From Croceimicrobium hydrocarbonivorans (GTDB lineage: Bacteria > Bacteroidota > Bacteroidia > Flavobacteriales > Schleiferiaceae), in NCBI RefSeq assembly GCF_014524565.1, contig NZ_CP060139.1, forward strand, positions 2,673,501-2,737,500: 64,000 nt of DNA. Direction: 5' to 3'. A model generated the notes under the pieces. The model made no database searches. It saw only the letters and a program-made list of their open reading frames with translations, and was not told where the DNA came from. Below are positions 26,051-36,016 of this stretch, in pieces. The translations under genes and the position numbers were made by a program. Numbering within the stretch: the stretch's first letter is position 1; each line of letters starts with the position of its first letter.

Positions 26051-26626
26051 ATGAACTTTTTAGCGCATTTGGCCCTCAGTGATAATGATCCGGAAATTAT
26101 GATTGGTAATTCCATTGCTGATTTTACCCGCCGTAAGTTTTACGATCAATATTCGGAAGGGATTCGCAAGGGGATCGAATTGCATCATTTTATTGATGAG
26201 TTTACCGATAGTCATGCGATAGTTGGTGAAATGCTCGAAGCCTGGCGACCCGCCCAGGGTAAGTATGCCGGAGTGGTGAATGATATCGTAATGGATCATT
26301 TTTTGGCCCGTAGTTTCAATAGCTGGACTGGTGAGAACCTGGAGGCCTTTGCTCAGAAGGCTTATGATTTGTTCCGGGATTATTGGTCGGTATTACCCGA
26401 GCGTGCTCAGCATACTTTTACCTATATGGAACGCGGTAATTGGTTGAAGAACTACCAGCATCGTCATGGTTTGGAGAGCAGTTTAAATGGCATGTCGCGC
26501 AGAGCTCAAAATGAAAATCGCATGGCCCATGCGGTGGTTCAGCTCGATCGACAAGAGGATTTCTTTAAGGAGCGATTCGAAAATTTTTTCCCGGAACTGC
26601 AAAAGGCAGTGCAAGATCAGTTGTGA
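26051..26626 (+). CDS. Acyl carrier protein phosphodiesterase-like (DUF479)
   Basis: A 191-residue helical protein starting MNFLAHLALSDNDPEIMIGN with IADFTRRKF and GIELHHFIDEFTDSHAIV, the metal-binding HD-type core of the AcpH/DUF479 family. E. coli AcpH removes the phosphopantetheine arm from acyl carrier protein. VVNDIVMDHFLAR is also family-typical. Members outside Proteobacteria are less well tested, so the specific activity is inferred. Confidence 0.85.
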   Translation: MNFLAHLALSDNDPEIMIGNSIADFTRRKFYDQYSEGIRKGIELHHFIDEFTDSHAIVGEMLEAWRPAQGKYAGVVNDIVMDHFLARSFNSWTGENLEAFAQKAYDLFRDYWSVLPERAQHTFTYMERGNWLKNYQHRHGLESSLNGMSRRAQNENRMAHAVVQLDRQEDFFKERFENFFPELQKAVQDQL

Positions 26627-26640
26627 ATTTAGATCATAAA

Positions 26641-26674
26641 AAAAGCGCAAAAACCTAATGGCCTTTGCGCTTTA
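26641..26674. terminator. Bidirectional terminator between acpH-like gene and fumC
   Basis: AAAGCGCAAA (26642-26651) and TTTGCGCTTT (26664-26673) form a perfect stem between two convergent genes, with A-rich and T-rich flanks. Confidence 0.7.
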
Positions 26675-26692
26675 ATTATACTGTGGAGGAGC

Positions 26693-28090
26693 TTATTTTA
26701 AGCTGCCTACCATTTTTTCGGGTTTTACCCAAGCATCGAATTCTTCCGCGCTGAGGTAGCCTAAATTGATGGCTTCTTCTTTAAGAGTAGTACCATTTTC
26801 ATAGGCGGTTTTGGCAATCTTAGCCGCTTTTTCGTAACCAATCTTTGTGTTTAAGGCCGTCACCAACATCAAGGAGTTGTTCAAGTGACGTTTAATTACA
26901 TCGTGATTAGGCTCAATGCCTACAGCACAATGCTCATCGAAGCTAACACAGGCATCACCAATTAAACGAGCCGATTCTAATACCGCGTGGGCCATTACCG
27001 GTTTGAATACGTTCAATTCATAATGACCATTCGATCCGCCAACAGTTACAGTGGTGTCATTACCCATTACACGAGCCGCAACCATGGTCATGGCCTCCGC
27101 TTGAGTAGGATTAACTTTGCCAGGCATAATGGAAGAACCTGGCTCATTGGCAGGAATTAAGATCTCACCAATACCGGCACGAGGACCGGAGGCTAAAAGG
27201 CGAATATCATTAGCGATTTTCATTAAAGAAACGGCCAATTGCTTCAAGGCGCCATGGGTTTCTACTAAGGCATCGTGAGCCGCTAAAGCTTCAAATTTAT
27301 TGTCGGCCGAACGGAAAGGCATACCGGTGAATTCAGCGATTTTCTTCGCTACTAATTCGGCATAACCTTCTGGAGTGTTAATTCCGGTTCCAACCGCGGT
27401 ACCCCCTAAAGCTACTTCTGAAAGGTGGTCCAAAGTATTATTGAGGGCTTTTAAACCGTGATCTAATTGCGATACATAGCCACTGAACTCCTGACCCAAG
27501 GTTAGGGGGGTAGCGTCCATTAAGTGTGTACGGCCAATTTTCACCACATTTTTATAGGCTTCGGATTTAGCCGCCAGGGTATCGCGTAATTGCTTAACCC
27601 CTGGAATGGTGGTTTCTACGATCATCTTATAAGCGGCGATGTGCATGCCGGTAGGGAAGGTGTCGTTAGAAGACTGACTTTTGTTTACGTCATCATTCGG
27701 GTGAATCATGCGCTCGCCCTCACCCAATTTGTTGCCAGCAATAACATGAGCGCGGTTGGCTACCACCTCATTTACGTTCATATTGCTTTGGGTACCGGAA
27801 CCTGTTTGCCAGATCACCAATGGAAATTGATCATTGAGGCTGCCAGTTAAAATTTCATCACAAACTTTAGAAATGAGATCTCTCTTTTCTACCGGAAGAA
27901 CACCTAAATCTGCATTGGCGTGAGCGGCTGCTTTTTTCAAATAAGCAAAGCCATGCACGATTTCGATGGGCATGCTGGCTGCTGCTCCGATCTTAAAATT
28001 GTTACGGCTACGCTCGGTTTGCGCACCCCAATACTTATCGGCGGGCACCTGAACTTCGCCCATGGTGTCCTTTTCGATACGGTAATCCAT
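26693..28090 (-). CDS. fumC: Class II fumarate hydratase
   Basis: This 465-residue enzyme of the TCA cycle interconverts fumarate and malate. The superfamily signature [16 protein letters not shown] is present, together with [12 protein letters not shown]-type and [14 protein letters not shown] motifs that define class II fumarases. The N-terminus [26 protein letters not shown] is canonical and the length is normal. A small membrane-protein gene lies upstream in the same direction. Confidence 0.96.
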   Translation of the reverse strand: MDYRIEKDTMGEVQVPADKYWGAQTERSRNNFKIGAAASMPIEIVHGFAYLKKAAAHANADLGVLPVEKRDLISKVCDEILTGSLNDQFPLVIWQTGSGTQSNMNVNEVVANRAHVIAGNKLGEGERMIHPNDDVNKSQSSNDTFPTGMHIAAYKMIVETTIPGVKQLRDTLAAKSEAYKNVVKIGRTHLMDATPLTLGQEFSGYVSQLDHGLKALNNTLDHLSEVALGGTAVGTGINTPEGYAELVAKKIAEFTGMPFRSADNKFEALAAHDALVETHGALKQLAVSLMKIANDIRLLASGPRAGIGEILIPANEPGSSIMPGKVNPTQAEAMTMVAARVMGNDTTVTVGGSNGHYELNVFKPVMAHAVLESARLIGDACVSFDEHCAVGIEPNHDVIKRHLNNSLMLVTALNTKIGYEKAAKIAKTAYENGTTLKEEAINLGYLSAEEFDAWVKPEKMVGSLK

Positions 28091-28108
28091 ATTCTTGAAT
28101 TTGAGAAT

Positions 28109-28420
28109 TTAGTGTGTAATTATCCAACTGCTGATGAAAACCGTCAACAGCAAAGTGAGTACAAAAATACCGAGGTAGAGGCCGCGGTGCCAATTTTTAC
28201 CTAAAAAATAGAGGGCTAAATTAAAGGCGATTAAGAGGTAGCCCATCCAGCGAAAGCCCAAGGCCCATTCCGGAGGATTATCCCATTGGCCGGAGCTACT
28301 AGCCTGCACCGCCACAAATAGCTTTTGCCAAAATTCTTGCTCCAATCCGAAGTATCCCAGATAGATGCAAAAGAAGGCGCAGATCAGGGCGCTGAAGGTG
28401 AGGAATTTGCGCAGACTCAT
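28109..28420 (-). CDS. Small hypothetical membrane protein
   Basis: A 103-residue protein with three or four hydrophobic segments (residues about 7-25, 55-75, 83-101) and a short loop rich in Trp and Pro. No family is recognised. It lies 18 bases upstream of fumC on the same strand and may share its transcript. Confidence 0.6.
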   Translation of the reverse strand: MSLRKFLTFSALICAFFCIYLGYFGLEQEFWQKLFVAVQASSSGQWDNPPEWALGFRWMGYLLIAFNLALYFLGKNWHRGLYLGIFVLTLLLTVFISSWIITH

Positions 28421-28490
28421 TAAAAATGGTGTTTAGGACTTTAGTGGATTGAGTTTTTGCTGTACTTTAGCGGCCACAAATTTACCAACG

Positions 28491-28664
28491 ATGTTCACCA
28501 AAGTATTAGGATTCTTTATCTTTTTGTTCATCTTCTTGATGGGTTTCAGCATGTTGCTATTCTTGGGTCTCTTTGTAGGCTACTGGTTAACCCTTATTGG
28601 CTTGGAGCAAGTGGCTCCTAAATTAGCCTACAAGATGATTGGCTACAAAGAAGAAGAGGCTTAG
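28491..28664 (+). CDS. Small hydrophobic membrane protein
   Basis: From the ATG at 28491 this is a 57-residue protein with a long hydrophobic segment (residues 4-38) and a charged C-terminus ending KEEEA. A TACTTTAG element at 28463-28470 is positioned like a -7 box and supports this start over the upstream TTG. The function is unknown. A terminator hairpin follows. Confidence 0.6.
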   Translation: MFTKVLGFFIFLFIFLMGFSMLLFLGLFVGYWLTLIGLEQVAPKLAYKMIGYKEEEA

Positions 28665-28688
28665 TCCTAAGCTTTATATCATATTTTG

Positions 28689-28724
28689 AAAAACCGTTTT
28701 GGCTTATGCCGAAGCGGTTTTTTT
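28689..28724 (+). terminator. Rho-independent terminator
   Basis: AAAAACCG (28689-28696) and CGGTTTTT (28715-28722) form a stem followed by further T residues, after the small membrane-protein gene. Confidence 0.75.
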
Positions 28725-28776
28725 ATGCGCCTACTTTCCCCTCGCGGCAATAATTATCTTTACCAAAATTCAGCTT

Positions 28777-30393
28777 ATGGCCCGTATTTTTTTCGCTCTC
28801 CTGATTTTGCTGACTTCGGTTTCTTGTCAAACAGAAGCTAAAAAGGTGCCGGTAGATCTATTGGTAGTGGCTAAGCAGATTTACCTGAAAGCAGGTGAGA
28901 CCGCCCAGGCCATGGTGATTAAAGATGGTAAGGTTTGGGCTACGGGCAGCCAGAAAGAATTAGAGTCGGCTTATAAGCCACAAGCAGTCAAGGTTTTTGA
29001 GGGCATGTATATCTACCCGGGTTTTAATGATGCCCATGCGCATTTTCTCGGCTATGCTCGCAGTTTAGGGAGGGTGAATTTAGTAGCTACCCAATCCTGG
29101 CAAGAATGCTTGGAGCGTTTGCAGAATTTTGCTGAAAAGAATCCCAATGATTTTCTCTTAGGTCGAGGTTGGGATCAGAATGATTGGGAGAGTAAGGAAT
29201 TCCCCGATCGAAAAGCTTTGGACTCACTTTATCCCCATACCCCGGTTCTATTGAAGCGAATCGACGGACATGCGGCTATTGCCAATCAAGCAGCTTTGGA
29301 CTATGCCGGGATTAATGCATCAACGACCGTGGCAGGAGGGACTATTGATATAGTAAAGGGCATCTTAATCGATAATGCAGTAGACCTTATTGAAGAACCT
29401 GCAAACGATCCGGAGCGAGATAAAGAATTGATCTTAAAAGCCCAGGAGTTTTGCGTACATGCTGGCTTAACTTCCATCACCGATGCGGGTCTTAAAAAGA
29501 AGGATATTCAAATTTTACAGGACCTAAGTGAGAGTGGTGAATTAAAGCTGCGCCTCAATGTAATGGTCTCAGATGATTCAGCTTCTTTGGCCTATTATTT
29601 TGCCAGAGGGCCTATTGAAGAGCCGCGTTTTAGGTTAAAAACGGTGAAGTTTTATTTGGATGGCGCTTTGGGTTCTCGTGGAGCTTTATTGTTGAATTCT
29701 TATGCAGATGATCCCGGTAATTATGGTCTGCAATTAAAGCCCACCAATTACTTTTTAGAGATGGCCGATTCCTTGAGTCATCAGAAGTGGCAAATGGCCA
29801 TTCATGCCATTGGCGATTCGGCCAACCGCTTAGCCACGCAAATCTTTGGCGTGGGGTATTTACATAATCGCAATCACCGTTGGCGGATCGAACATGCGCA
29901 AGTTGTGCATCCTAAGGATCTGGAAGATATGAAGGCCTTGGGCGTAATTCCTTCAATACAGCCTACCCATGCCACCTCAGATATGTATTGGGCGGAGGAA
30001 AGGCTGGGGCCTGAAGCCATTCAGTATGCTTATCGTGCACAAAGCTTTTTAGATCAGGGATTGGTTTTACCCTTGGGAACCGATTTTCCGGTAGAGGATA
30101 TTAATCCCCTCAATACTTTTAGAGCAGCCCGTTTTCGCGTAGATGCCAATGCCTATCCACAAGGGGGCTTTAGAGCCGAAGAAGCCCTAAGCTTTGATGA
30201 AGCCTTAAAAGGCATGACTTGGTCTGGAGCTTATGCCAGTTTTGAAGAAGAAGTGAAAGGATTATTGGAGCGCGGTTATTATGCTGATTTCATTGTGATG
30301 GATCGCGATTTGAAAAAGCTAAAGGCCGATGAGTTTTCCAATCTGGAAGTAAAGGCAACTGCTATTAATGGTGAATTTCTCTACAGTCTCTAA
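28777..30393 (+). CDS. Amidohydrolase family (YtcJ-like) lipoprotein
   Basis: From the ATG at 28777, this 538-residue protein has a lipobox (ILLTSVSCQTEAK). Its metal-dependent amidohydrolase domain shows FNDAHAHFLGYARS (HxH), IHAIGDSANRLA and WRIEHAQVVHP, followed by LGTDFPVEDINP with the late Asp. YtcJ-like members hydrolyse N-acyl or cyclic amide substrates; the natural substrate is unknown. The longer frame from 28699 lacks a signal peptide and overlaps the terminator, so I reject it. It is coupled to the next gene by TAATG. Confidence 0.85.
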   Translation: MARIFFALLILLTSVSCQTEAKKVPVDLLVVAKQIYLKAGETAQAMVIKDGKVWATGSQKELESAYKPQAVKVFEGMYIYPGFNDAHAHFLGYARSLGRVNLVATQSWQECLERLQNFAEKNPNDFLLGRGWDQNDWESKEFPDRKALDSLYPHTPVLLKRIDGHAAIANQAALDYAGINASTTVAGGTIDIVKGILIDNAVDLIEEPANDPERDKELILKAQEFCVHAGLTSITDAGLKKKDIQILQDLSESGELKLRLNVMVSDDSASLAYYFARGPIEEPRFRLKTVKFYLDGALGSRGALLLNSYADDPGNYGLQLKPTNYFLEMADSLSHQKWQMAIHAIGDSANRLATQIFGVGYLHNRNHRWRIEHAQVVHPKDLEDMKALGVIPSIQPTHATSDMYWAEERLGPEAIQYAYRAQSFLDQGLVLPLGTDFPVEDINPLNTFRAARFRVDANAYPQGGFRAEEALSFDEALKGMTWSGAYASFEEEVKGLLERGYYADFIVMDRDLKKLKADEFSNLEVKATAINGEFLYSL

Positions 30394-31292
30394 TGGCAAA
30401 TTGGTCCTATCGCATTCGGAATGGGGCTGTTAAGATCCTCTGTACTTTGGATTATTGGCTTAAGCCTAAGCAGCGTAATGGGCAAATAGCCCTGCATGCT
30501 ATGTTTAAGGATGAGGCTCCCTTTTTAGCAGAGTGGATCGAGTATCATCTTTCGCAAGGGATCAAGCATATTTATTTGACCAATGATAAGAGCAGTGATC
30601 ATTGGCAAGAGGTGCTAAAGCCCTATCTGGAAGCGGGATTAGTGGAAGTCGAAAACAGTATAAATCATCCTGATTTTTATACCCGCGAGGAATACCATAA
30701 AAAGCGCATTTCGGCGAAAGCCGCCAAAAAATACGAATGGATTGCTTTTTTAGACAGTGATGAGTTTTGGTACTGCGAAGAGGGTTATGCCTCGGTCTTG
30801 AAGAATGTTCCTGGCAATGCTTCGGGATTGGTTTTCAATTGGCTGATATATGGCACGGCGCATCAAGAGGATTTGGCAGAAGGCGAATGGATGTTGGAAA
30901 AACTGAATCGTCGTTTCCCGGATGGGCATGAAGAGAACCAGCAAGTTAAGACTGTAATTCGCTCAGGATACGGCGCACACTTTTTCAATAAGAATCCACA
31001 TTATCCCAATTATTCGCCTTGGGCTCCTTTGTATTGGAGTGATGGAGAGAGATTTCGTCCGGGACAAAAACGGGTTTTAATTGAGCCCGGCCACATTAAA
31101 CATTATTGGTACCGTACCGAAGCATTTTTTAAACGGGTAAAACGCGGGCGCAGAGCTTTTTTTGATGGAAAGGAGCGCCCGGCTATTTTAGAGGATTGGC
31201 ATTATCGACGGTCCAATGCAGTATATGATCCCTTTCCCGAAAAGGCTTTACAGGACTTGAAAAACTTCCATCAAAAATTCCAGGATCAATAG
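30393..31292 (+). CDS. Glycosyltransferase family 2/92-like protein
   Basis: A 299-residue cytosolic protein with the GT-A pattern of the GT92/Glyco_tranf_2_4 group: ALHAMFKDEAPFLAEWIEYH at the start, HIYLTNDKSSD, and the DxD-type metal site WIAFLDSDEFWY. Such enzymes add single sugars to glycans or lipids. It overlaps the amidohydrolase stop. The donor and acceptor cannot be read from the sequence. Confidence 0.85.
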   Translation: MANWSYRIRNGAVKILCTLDYWLKPKQRNGQIALHAMFKDEAPFLAEWIEYHLSQGIKHIYLTNDKSSDHWQEVLKPYLEAGLVEVENSINHPDFYTREEYHKKRISAKAAKKYEWIAFLDSDEFWYCEEGYASVLKNVPGNASGLVFNWLIYGTAHQEDLAEGEWMLEKLNRRFPDGHEENQQVKTVIRSGYGAHFFNKNPHYPNYSPWAPLYWSDGERFRPGQKRVLIEPGHIKHYWYRTEAFFKRVKRGRRAFFDGKERPAILEDWHYRRSNAVYDPFPEKALQDLKNFHQKFQDQ

Positions 31293-31393
31293 GCCTGAAT
31301 TCTCAGATAGAATAGCTCGATATCATTGGTGTCTGCTTAACATTTATAGCTTTTTCCGCTATATTTAGCATCCACAAGATTTTGCAGGAATAT

Positions 31394-33184
31394 ATGAAAG
31401 GAGATACGCCGACTCGATTATTTGATTTCCCACGCTTTCAATTGAATAATAAGCCTTTAGCGGATTCACTAGCCACAAAGGTAGATGGGAAGTGGAAAAA
31501 GATATCCACCCAGGAATATGTTGATATGAGTGATCAATTTGGCCGAGCGCTGATTGAAGCTGGTCTGCAACCGGGTGATAAAGTAGCAGTCGCATCTACG
31601 AATAACCGTTGGGAATGGAATATTCTCGATATCGGTACCCTGCAAGCCGGCTGCGTAGATGTGCCGGTTTATCCCACTATTTCGGAAGATGATTATGAGT
31701 ATATCTTTAATGATGCAGGCGTAAAGCTGGTTTTCGTTTCAGATTTAGCGCTCTATGAAAAGATCATTCACATTAAAGATAAGGTAGCAGGTCTGGCTGA
31801 AATCTACACCTTTGATCAGGTGCCGAATGCGCCTAATTGGATGGATTTTATGGCCATGGGGGAAAGTAATACCCATCAAGAGGTTTTGGAGCAGCGTATG
31901 AAGGCTGTGAAAACGGAAGATTTGGCGACCCTAATTTATACTTCTGGAACTACAGGACGACCTAAAGGGGTGATGCTCTCCCACCAGAATATTGCCTCGA
32001 ATAGCTTGGATTCCTTTCCGCGCATTCCCACTAAGGGCGATAATGAATTGGCATTAAGTTTCTTGCCGCTCTGCCACGTGTACGAGCGTATGCTGATTTA
32101 CCTCTACTGCTATGCCTGTGTGCCTATTTACTATGCAGAAAGCATGGATAGTATTGGGGATAATATCCGCGAATTAAAACCCACTATTTTCACTGCCGTA
32201 CCTCGCTTATTAGAAAAGATTTACGACCGTATTGTAGCCAAAGGCTCTGAACTGACCGGGATTAAGAAGAAGCTCTTCTTTTGGGCCATTGAACTGGGCG
32301 AAGAATATGAGCTCACCGGAAAAGGGGGCCTGTATAAAATGAAGTTGGCTATTGTTCGGAAGCTGATTTTCAGCAAATGGATGGAAGCCCTGGGTGGTAG
32401 AGTGAAGGCTATTGCCAGTGGTTCAGCCGCTTTAAACCCACGTTTGATTCGCATATTCTCAGCGGCCGGGGTGAATATCCAGGAAGGCTACGGTTTAACG
32501 GAGACATCACCAGTAATTTCGGTGAATGGTCCGGATGTAGATCAAAAGCGCATTGGTACGGTAGGTCGCCTAATTCGCAATGTAGAAGTGAAGATTGCCG
32601 AGGATGGTGAAATTCTATGTAAAGGTCCTAATGTTATGTTGGGCTATTACAATAAGCCGGAAGCTACCGCCGAGGTGTTAAGTGAAGATGGCTGGTTCCA
32701 TACCGGCGACATCGGCGAATTTGTAGATGGTGACTTCTTGAAAATTACCGATCGTAAGAAAGAGATTTTCAAGACCAGTGGTGGGAAATATATTGCTCCT
32801 CAGTTAATGGAGACTCGTTTTAAGGAAAGCCACTTTATTGAGCAAATCATGGTGATTGGTGAGGGTGAGAAGCATCCTGCTGCCATCGTTCAGCCTGATT
32901 TTGAATTCTTAAAGTCCTATTGCAAACGCAAGGGATTGGACTATGGTTCCGATAAAGAAGTAATCCAGAACGAGAAGATTAAAGCCCGGATTTTCCAGGA
33001 TGTAGAAGCGATTAATCGCCACTTCGGGAAATGGGAGCAGGTGAAGAAAATAGAGTTGAGCGATCATGCCTGGACAGTAGATTCGGGTGAATTAACGCCA
33101 ACCATGAAATTAAAACGTCGTATCGTGCAGTCCCTGCATCAAGATCATTACGAGCGTATCTACGGACATAAACCTGGTAAATAG
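31394..33184 (+). CDS. Long-chain fatty-acid--CoA ligase (AMP-forming)
   Basis: An ANL-superfamily enzyme of about 596 residues. The P-loop-like motif LIYTSGTTGRPKGVMLSHQN is present, with YGLTETSPVIS and DGWFHTGDIGEF for adenylate formation and KITDRKKEIFKTSGGKYI at the hinge. It activates fatty acids to acyl-CoA. I take the ATG at 31394; a TTG at 31382 is also in frame. A TATATTTA element near 31360 may be its promoter. Its stop overlaps the next GTG start. Confidence 0.93.
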   Translation: MKGDTPTRLFDFPRFQLNNKPLADSLATKVDGKWKKISTQEYVDMSDQFGRALIEAGLQPGDKVAVASTNNRWEWNILDIGTLQAGCVDVPVYPTISEDDYEYIFNDAGVKLVFVSDLALYEKIIHIKDKVAGLAEIYTFDQVPNAPNWMDFMAMGESNTHQEVLEQRMKAVKTEDLATLIYTSGTTGRPKGVMLSHQNIASNSLDSFPRIPTKGDNELALSFLPLCHVYERMLIYLYCYACVPIYYAESMDSIGDNIRELKPTIFTAVPRLLEKIYDRIVAKGSELTGIKKKLFFWAIELGEEYELTGKGGLYKMKLAIVRKLIFSKWMEALGGRVKAIASGSAALNPRLIRIFSAAGVNIQEGYGLTETSPVISVNGPDVDQKRIGTVGRLIRNVEVKIAEDGEILCKGPNVMLGYYNKPEATAEVLSEDGWFHTGDIGEFVDGDFLKITDRKKEIFKTSGGKYIAPQLMETRFKESHFIEQIMVIGEGEKHPAAIVQPDFEFLKSYCKRKGLDYGSDKEVIQNEKIKARIFQDVEAINRHFGKWEQVKKIELSDHAWTVDSGELTPTMKLKRRIVQSLHQDHYERIYGHKPGK

Positions 33185-34101
33185 TGCATTCTATTCGAGT
33201 TGTCCTTTTAATGGCTTTGGTTTTTGTAGGCTTGGAAGCCTGTTCTCAGGTAGGTGAAAAATTGAGCATTCAAGAGGCGGAGCATCATTACCTGGGGCAG
33301 TTATTTAAGAATGGCATTCCTAATTCTGGTTGGCTGGTCGAAAATGTAGCCGTTTCGGATACTTGGGATGAAATGCAAATAGCCTAGAAAGATTCGGCCA
33401 GTGGAGCCATCAAAGCCTTTCATTATCTGCGAGATGGTGATTTCGTTTTAGTTGAAGAACAAAGTTTGGATGAGTCTGAAATGCAGGCCATGCAAGCCAA
33501 AGCTGAATCATTGGGAACTAAGGGCCGAAATCTAGCAGTGCCCAATCAGCAAGCGCGAATATTCCTGCCCTTATCCATTGCAGGCTTTTCTTTCAATCAA
33601 TTGATGAGCGATTCTGTGGAGCTTCCTGCATGGAACCTTGTTGATTGTGATCGACCTCGAAATGCCGTTTTTTGTTTTAGCAAGGGGAGAAAGAAAGTGG
33701 AGATTGGCACTTTTGGAAAGCGTAATCTTCGGATTCGACGAATTAATATAGTTGGTATCAGTCTGGATTCCGCTCGCTACTATTTAGATGAAATAGTGCG
33801 GGATCTGCAAGTAGAGCCAGACTATATAAACTGGACATATTTTAGCAAGGAGCCTTCTCCAGGTTGGAACGGTTTTGCCAAAGGGGATTTGACGAGTTTA
33901 TTGGTGCTTTTCGAGCAAACTTATCCGGGCTTCAGGTTGCATTTTGTGTATCGCCCATTAAACAAGGAACTTGAGATTAAGCTGGAGAATACTCGACCAG
34001 ACTATGGGCGCAAGATGCGATTTACTAGAAACTGCGTCCATGGCCCAGATTCGGATCATGCTTGTGAATTCCTTAGCTATTCCGAGCTTTTAGCTAAATA
34101 A
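33184..34101 (+). pseudogene. Exported hypothetical protein interrupted by an in-frame amber codon
   Basis: A GTG start overlapping the ligase stop opens a frame with signal-like MHSIRVVLLMALVFVGLEAC (lipobox-like). After 67 residues TAG occurs at 33388-33390. The same frame then continues without further stops to 34101 (KDSASGAIKAFHYLRDGDF...), giving about 304 codons in total. The restart at 33466 lacks a signal peptide. A nonsense mutation is the simplest reading. No family is recognised. Confidence 0.7.
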
Positions 34102-34140
34102 GGTTCAGTAGGTTGAATCCTTTTTTGCGCTTCGCTAATA

Positions 34141-35157
34141 TTAGGATAAGTCTGAAAATTTCCGCTTTTTCTGGGCGAAATAGGCCCAAATGATACTCTT
34201 TGGATAAAGGCCTTTCATGTTTTTAAAGGGCTCTTGCTTTCGCTTGATGCGCTCTCGATAAAGTTCGGTGAACATTCCATAAAAAGCGAAATGAGCCCTA
34301 ACAATTGCCCAAACATGAGATAGTTTGCCTTGACTTAAAAGGCGCAATCCTGCTAATCCATCCAGGAGCAAGCGACTGAAGATAATTCGCATGGATTCCC
34401 AATGCGGAAGGTTAAGGAAGAGGATGATCAGGTTATTGCGAAAATTGAGATAGGTTTTCTTCGGTGAGGCCGCTTCCAAAGTTGCTCCTCCTAAGTGATA
34501 GACCACACTGGCGGGTTCCACCGCAACCTTCCAGCCTTGGATTTGCATTTTCCAACAGAGGTCAATTTCCTCCATATGTGCAAAGAGGGTAGCGTATAAA
34601 CCGCGCACCTCATTGAAGGCAGTTTTGCGCACCGCGAGACAGGCTCCGGTGGCCCAAAAACATTCCTGATAGTCGTTGTATTGCCCTTCATCACTTTCCA
34701 AATCATCGAAGAGGCGACCTCTGCAAAAGGCATAACCCAGGCTATCCATATAACCACCGCTGGCTCCGGCGTATTCAAATTTGGAGCGATCCTTTAGGTC
34801 GAGAATCTTGGGTTGCAAGGCGCCCAATTTAGGTTCTGTTGCAAATCGTGCTGCGATAGGCTCCAGCCAATTGGGAGTGGATTCAATATCCGAATTGATT
34901 AATACCACTAAATCTTCTTCTAACTGCGCAATGGCTTTATTATAACCACCAGCATAGCCATAATTGTCGTCGAGTTTCAAGATCTCTACTTCGGGAAGCT
35001 TTTCCTGGGTCCAGCTAATACTATTATCTGAGCTGGCATTATCTATCAGATACACTTTTCCGAGGCCTTTCGAGTCAGCCACCAATTTGGGTAGGTAGCG
35101 CTCTAGTAAAGATTGGCCATTCCAGTTGAGAACTGCTACGGCGATTGTATCAGGCAT
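34141..35157 (-). CDS. Glycosyltransferase family 2 (rhamnosyltransferase-like)
   Basis: A 338-residue GT-A enzyme: VAVLNWNGQSLLERYLPKL, VYLIDNASSDNSISW, LDDNYGYAGGYNKAI and LVVLINSDIESTPNWL are the usual GT2 nucleotide-sugar motifs with the DxD-like NSDIE. Downstream MEEIDLCWKMQIQGW is typical of WbbL/rhamnosyl-type members. It probably acts in cell-surface glycan assembly. It overlaps the upstream acyltransferase gene by 8 bases, which suggests coupled expression. Confidence 0.9.
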   Translation of the reverse strand: MPDTIAVAVLNWNGQSLLERYLPKLVADSKGLGKVYLIDNASSDNSISWTQEKLPEVEILKLDDNYGYAGGYNKAIAQLEEDLVVLINSDIESTPNWLEPIAARFATEPKLGALQPKILDLKDRSKFEYAGASGGYMDSLGYAFCRGRLFDDLESDEGQYNDYQECFWATGACLAVRKTAFNEVRGLYATLFAHMEEIDLCWKMQIQGWKVAVEPASVVYHLGGATLEAASPKKTYLNFRNNLIILFLNLPHWESMRIIFSRLLLDGLAGLRLLSQGKLSHVWAIVRAHFAFYGMFTELYRERIKRKQEPFKNMKGLYPKSIIWAYFAQKKRKFSDLS

Positions 35158-36007
35158 ATTTCCAGCGTTTATGGCTCCATAGCCAATTAGGAGGATCGGA
35201 TTGAATGAGTTTTTCCAGGGCTTTTACATGGGTGTCAGTTACCACATGAGGCTCTCGATCTTGGGTATTCTCAAAAAGCAAATGCCCCTCAATTTCATAG
35301 TAACCACGCTTCACGCGATGGATATCGATAAAGACCACCGCTAAGTCACATTTGCGACTAAGGTTCTCAACGCCTAAGTGCACAGGAGTATCTTGATGTA
35401 AAAATTGGGTTCGGTATTTTATTTTTCCTCGATGTGGACTTTGATCGGCCATAAAAACATAGAGGGGGCGAGGGTCGGAATTGTTTAACATGAAGGGATA
35501 AGTATCCTCCATTTTGAAGAGCTTTAAACCGAATTGCTCCCGGATCTTAACGATCAGTTTATTGAAGCGAGGGTTTTTCAAAGGATGGTAAACCGCGAAG
35601 CAATTTTGGGGTACTACCAAGGGAATGCTCATGGCAGTCCATTCGAAATTGGTATGATGCCCCATTACCATTATCAATCCGCGATTTTGATCGTAGATAT
35701 TTTGGAAAACCTCTGGATTGCGAAGTACAAATCGCTTGCGCATGGTTTTCTCAGAAACGCTCAGGCTTTTAAATGACTCTACCAAGATGTCACTGAAATT
35801 GCGGTAAAAGCGGCGGCGAATACCTTTAATTTCGGCCTCATCTTTCTCAGGAAAGGAACGCTTTAAGTTGCCATCAATAACTTCCTGACGGTATTTTAAA
35901 ACTTTTGACATCAGCCAGGCGAGGAAATCGCTTAGGCGATACAAAAGGAAAAAGGGCATATAGGAAAGCAAGCGCCCAAAAGCCAGCGCCAGATAATATC
36001 CAATCAT
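35150..36007 (-). CDS. LpxL/HtrB-family lipid A acyltransferase
   Basis: A 285-residue membrane-associated acyltransferase with an N-terminal hydrophobic segment and the catalytic H(x)4E motif in MVMGHHTNFEWTA. It also has the family's FMADQSPHRGKIKYRTQFL region, where the substrate carboxylate-binding residues lie. It adds a secondary acyl chain to lipid A or a related lipid. The glycosyltransferase downstream is consistent with an envelope-lipid role. Confidence 0.9.
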   Translation of the reverse strand: MIGYYLALAFGRLLSYMPFFLLYRLSDFLAWLMSKVLKYRQEVIDGNLKRSFPEKDEAEIKGIRRRFYRNFSDILVESFKSLSVSEKTMRKRFVLRNPEVFQNIYDQNRGLIMVMGHHTNFEWTAMSIPLVVPQNCFAVYHPLKNPRFNKLIVKIREQFGLKLFKMEDTYPFMLNNSDPRPLYVFMADQSPHRGKIKYRTQFLHQDTPVHLGVENLSRKCDLAVVFIDIHRVKRGYYEIEGHLLFENTQDREPHVVTDTHVKALEKLIQSDPPNWLWSHKRWKYA

Positions 36008-36016
36008 GCCGCAAAT

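Noticed and set aside
28699-28776. N-terminal extension of the amidohydrolase
   Set aside because: It would begin inside a terminator hairpin and bury the lipoprotein signal; the ATG at 28777 gives a proper signal peptide.
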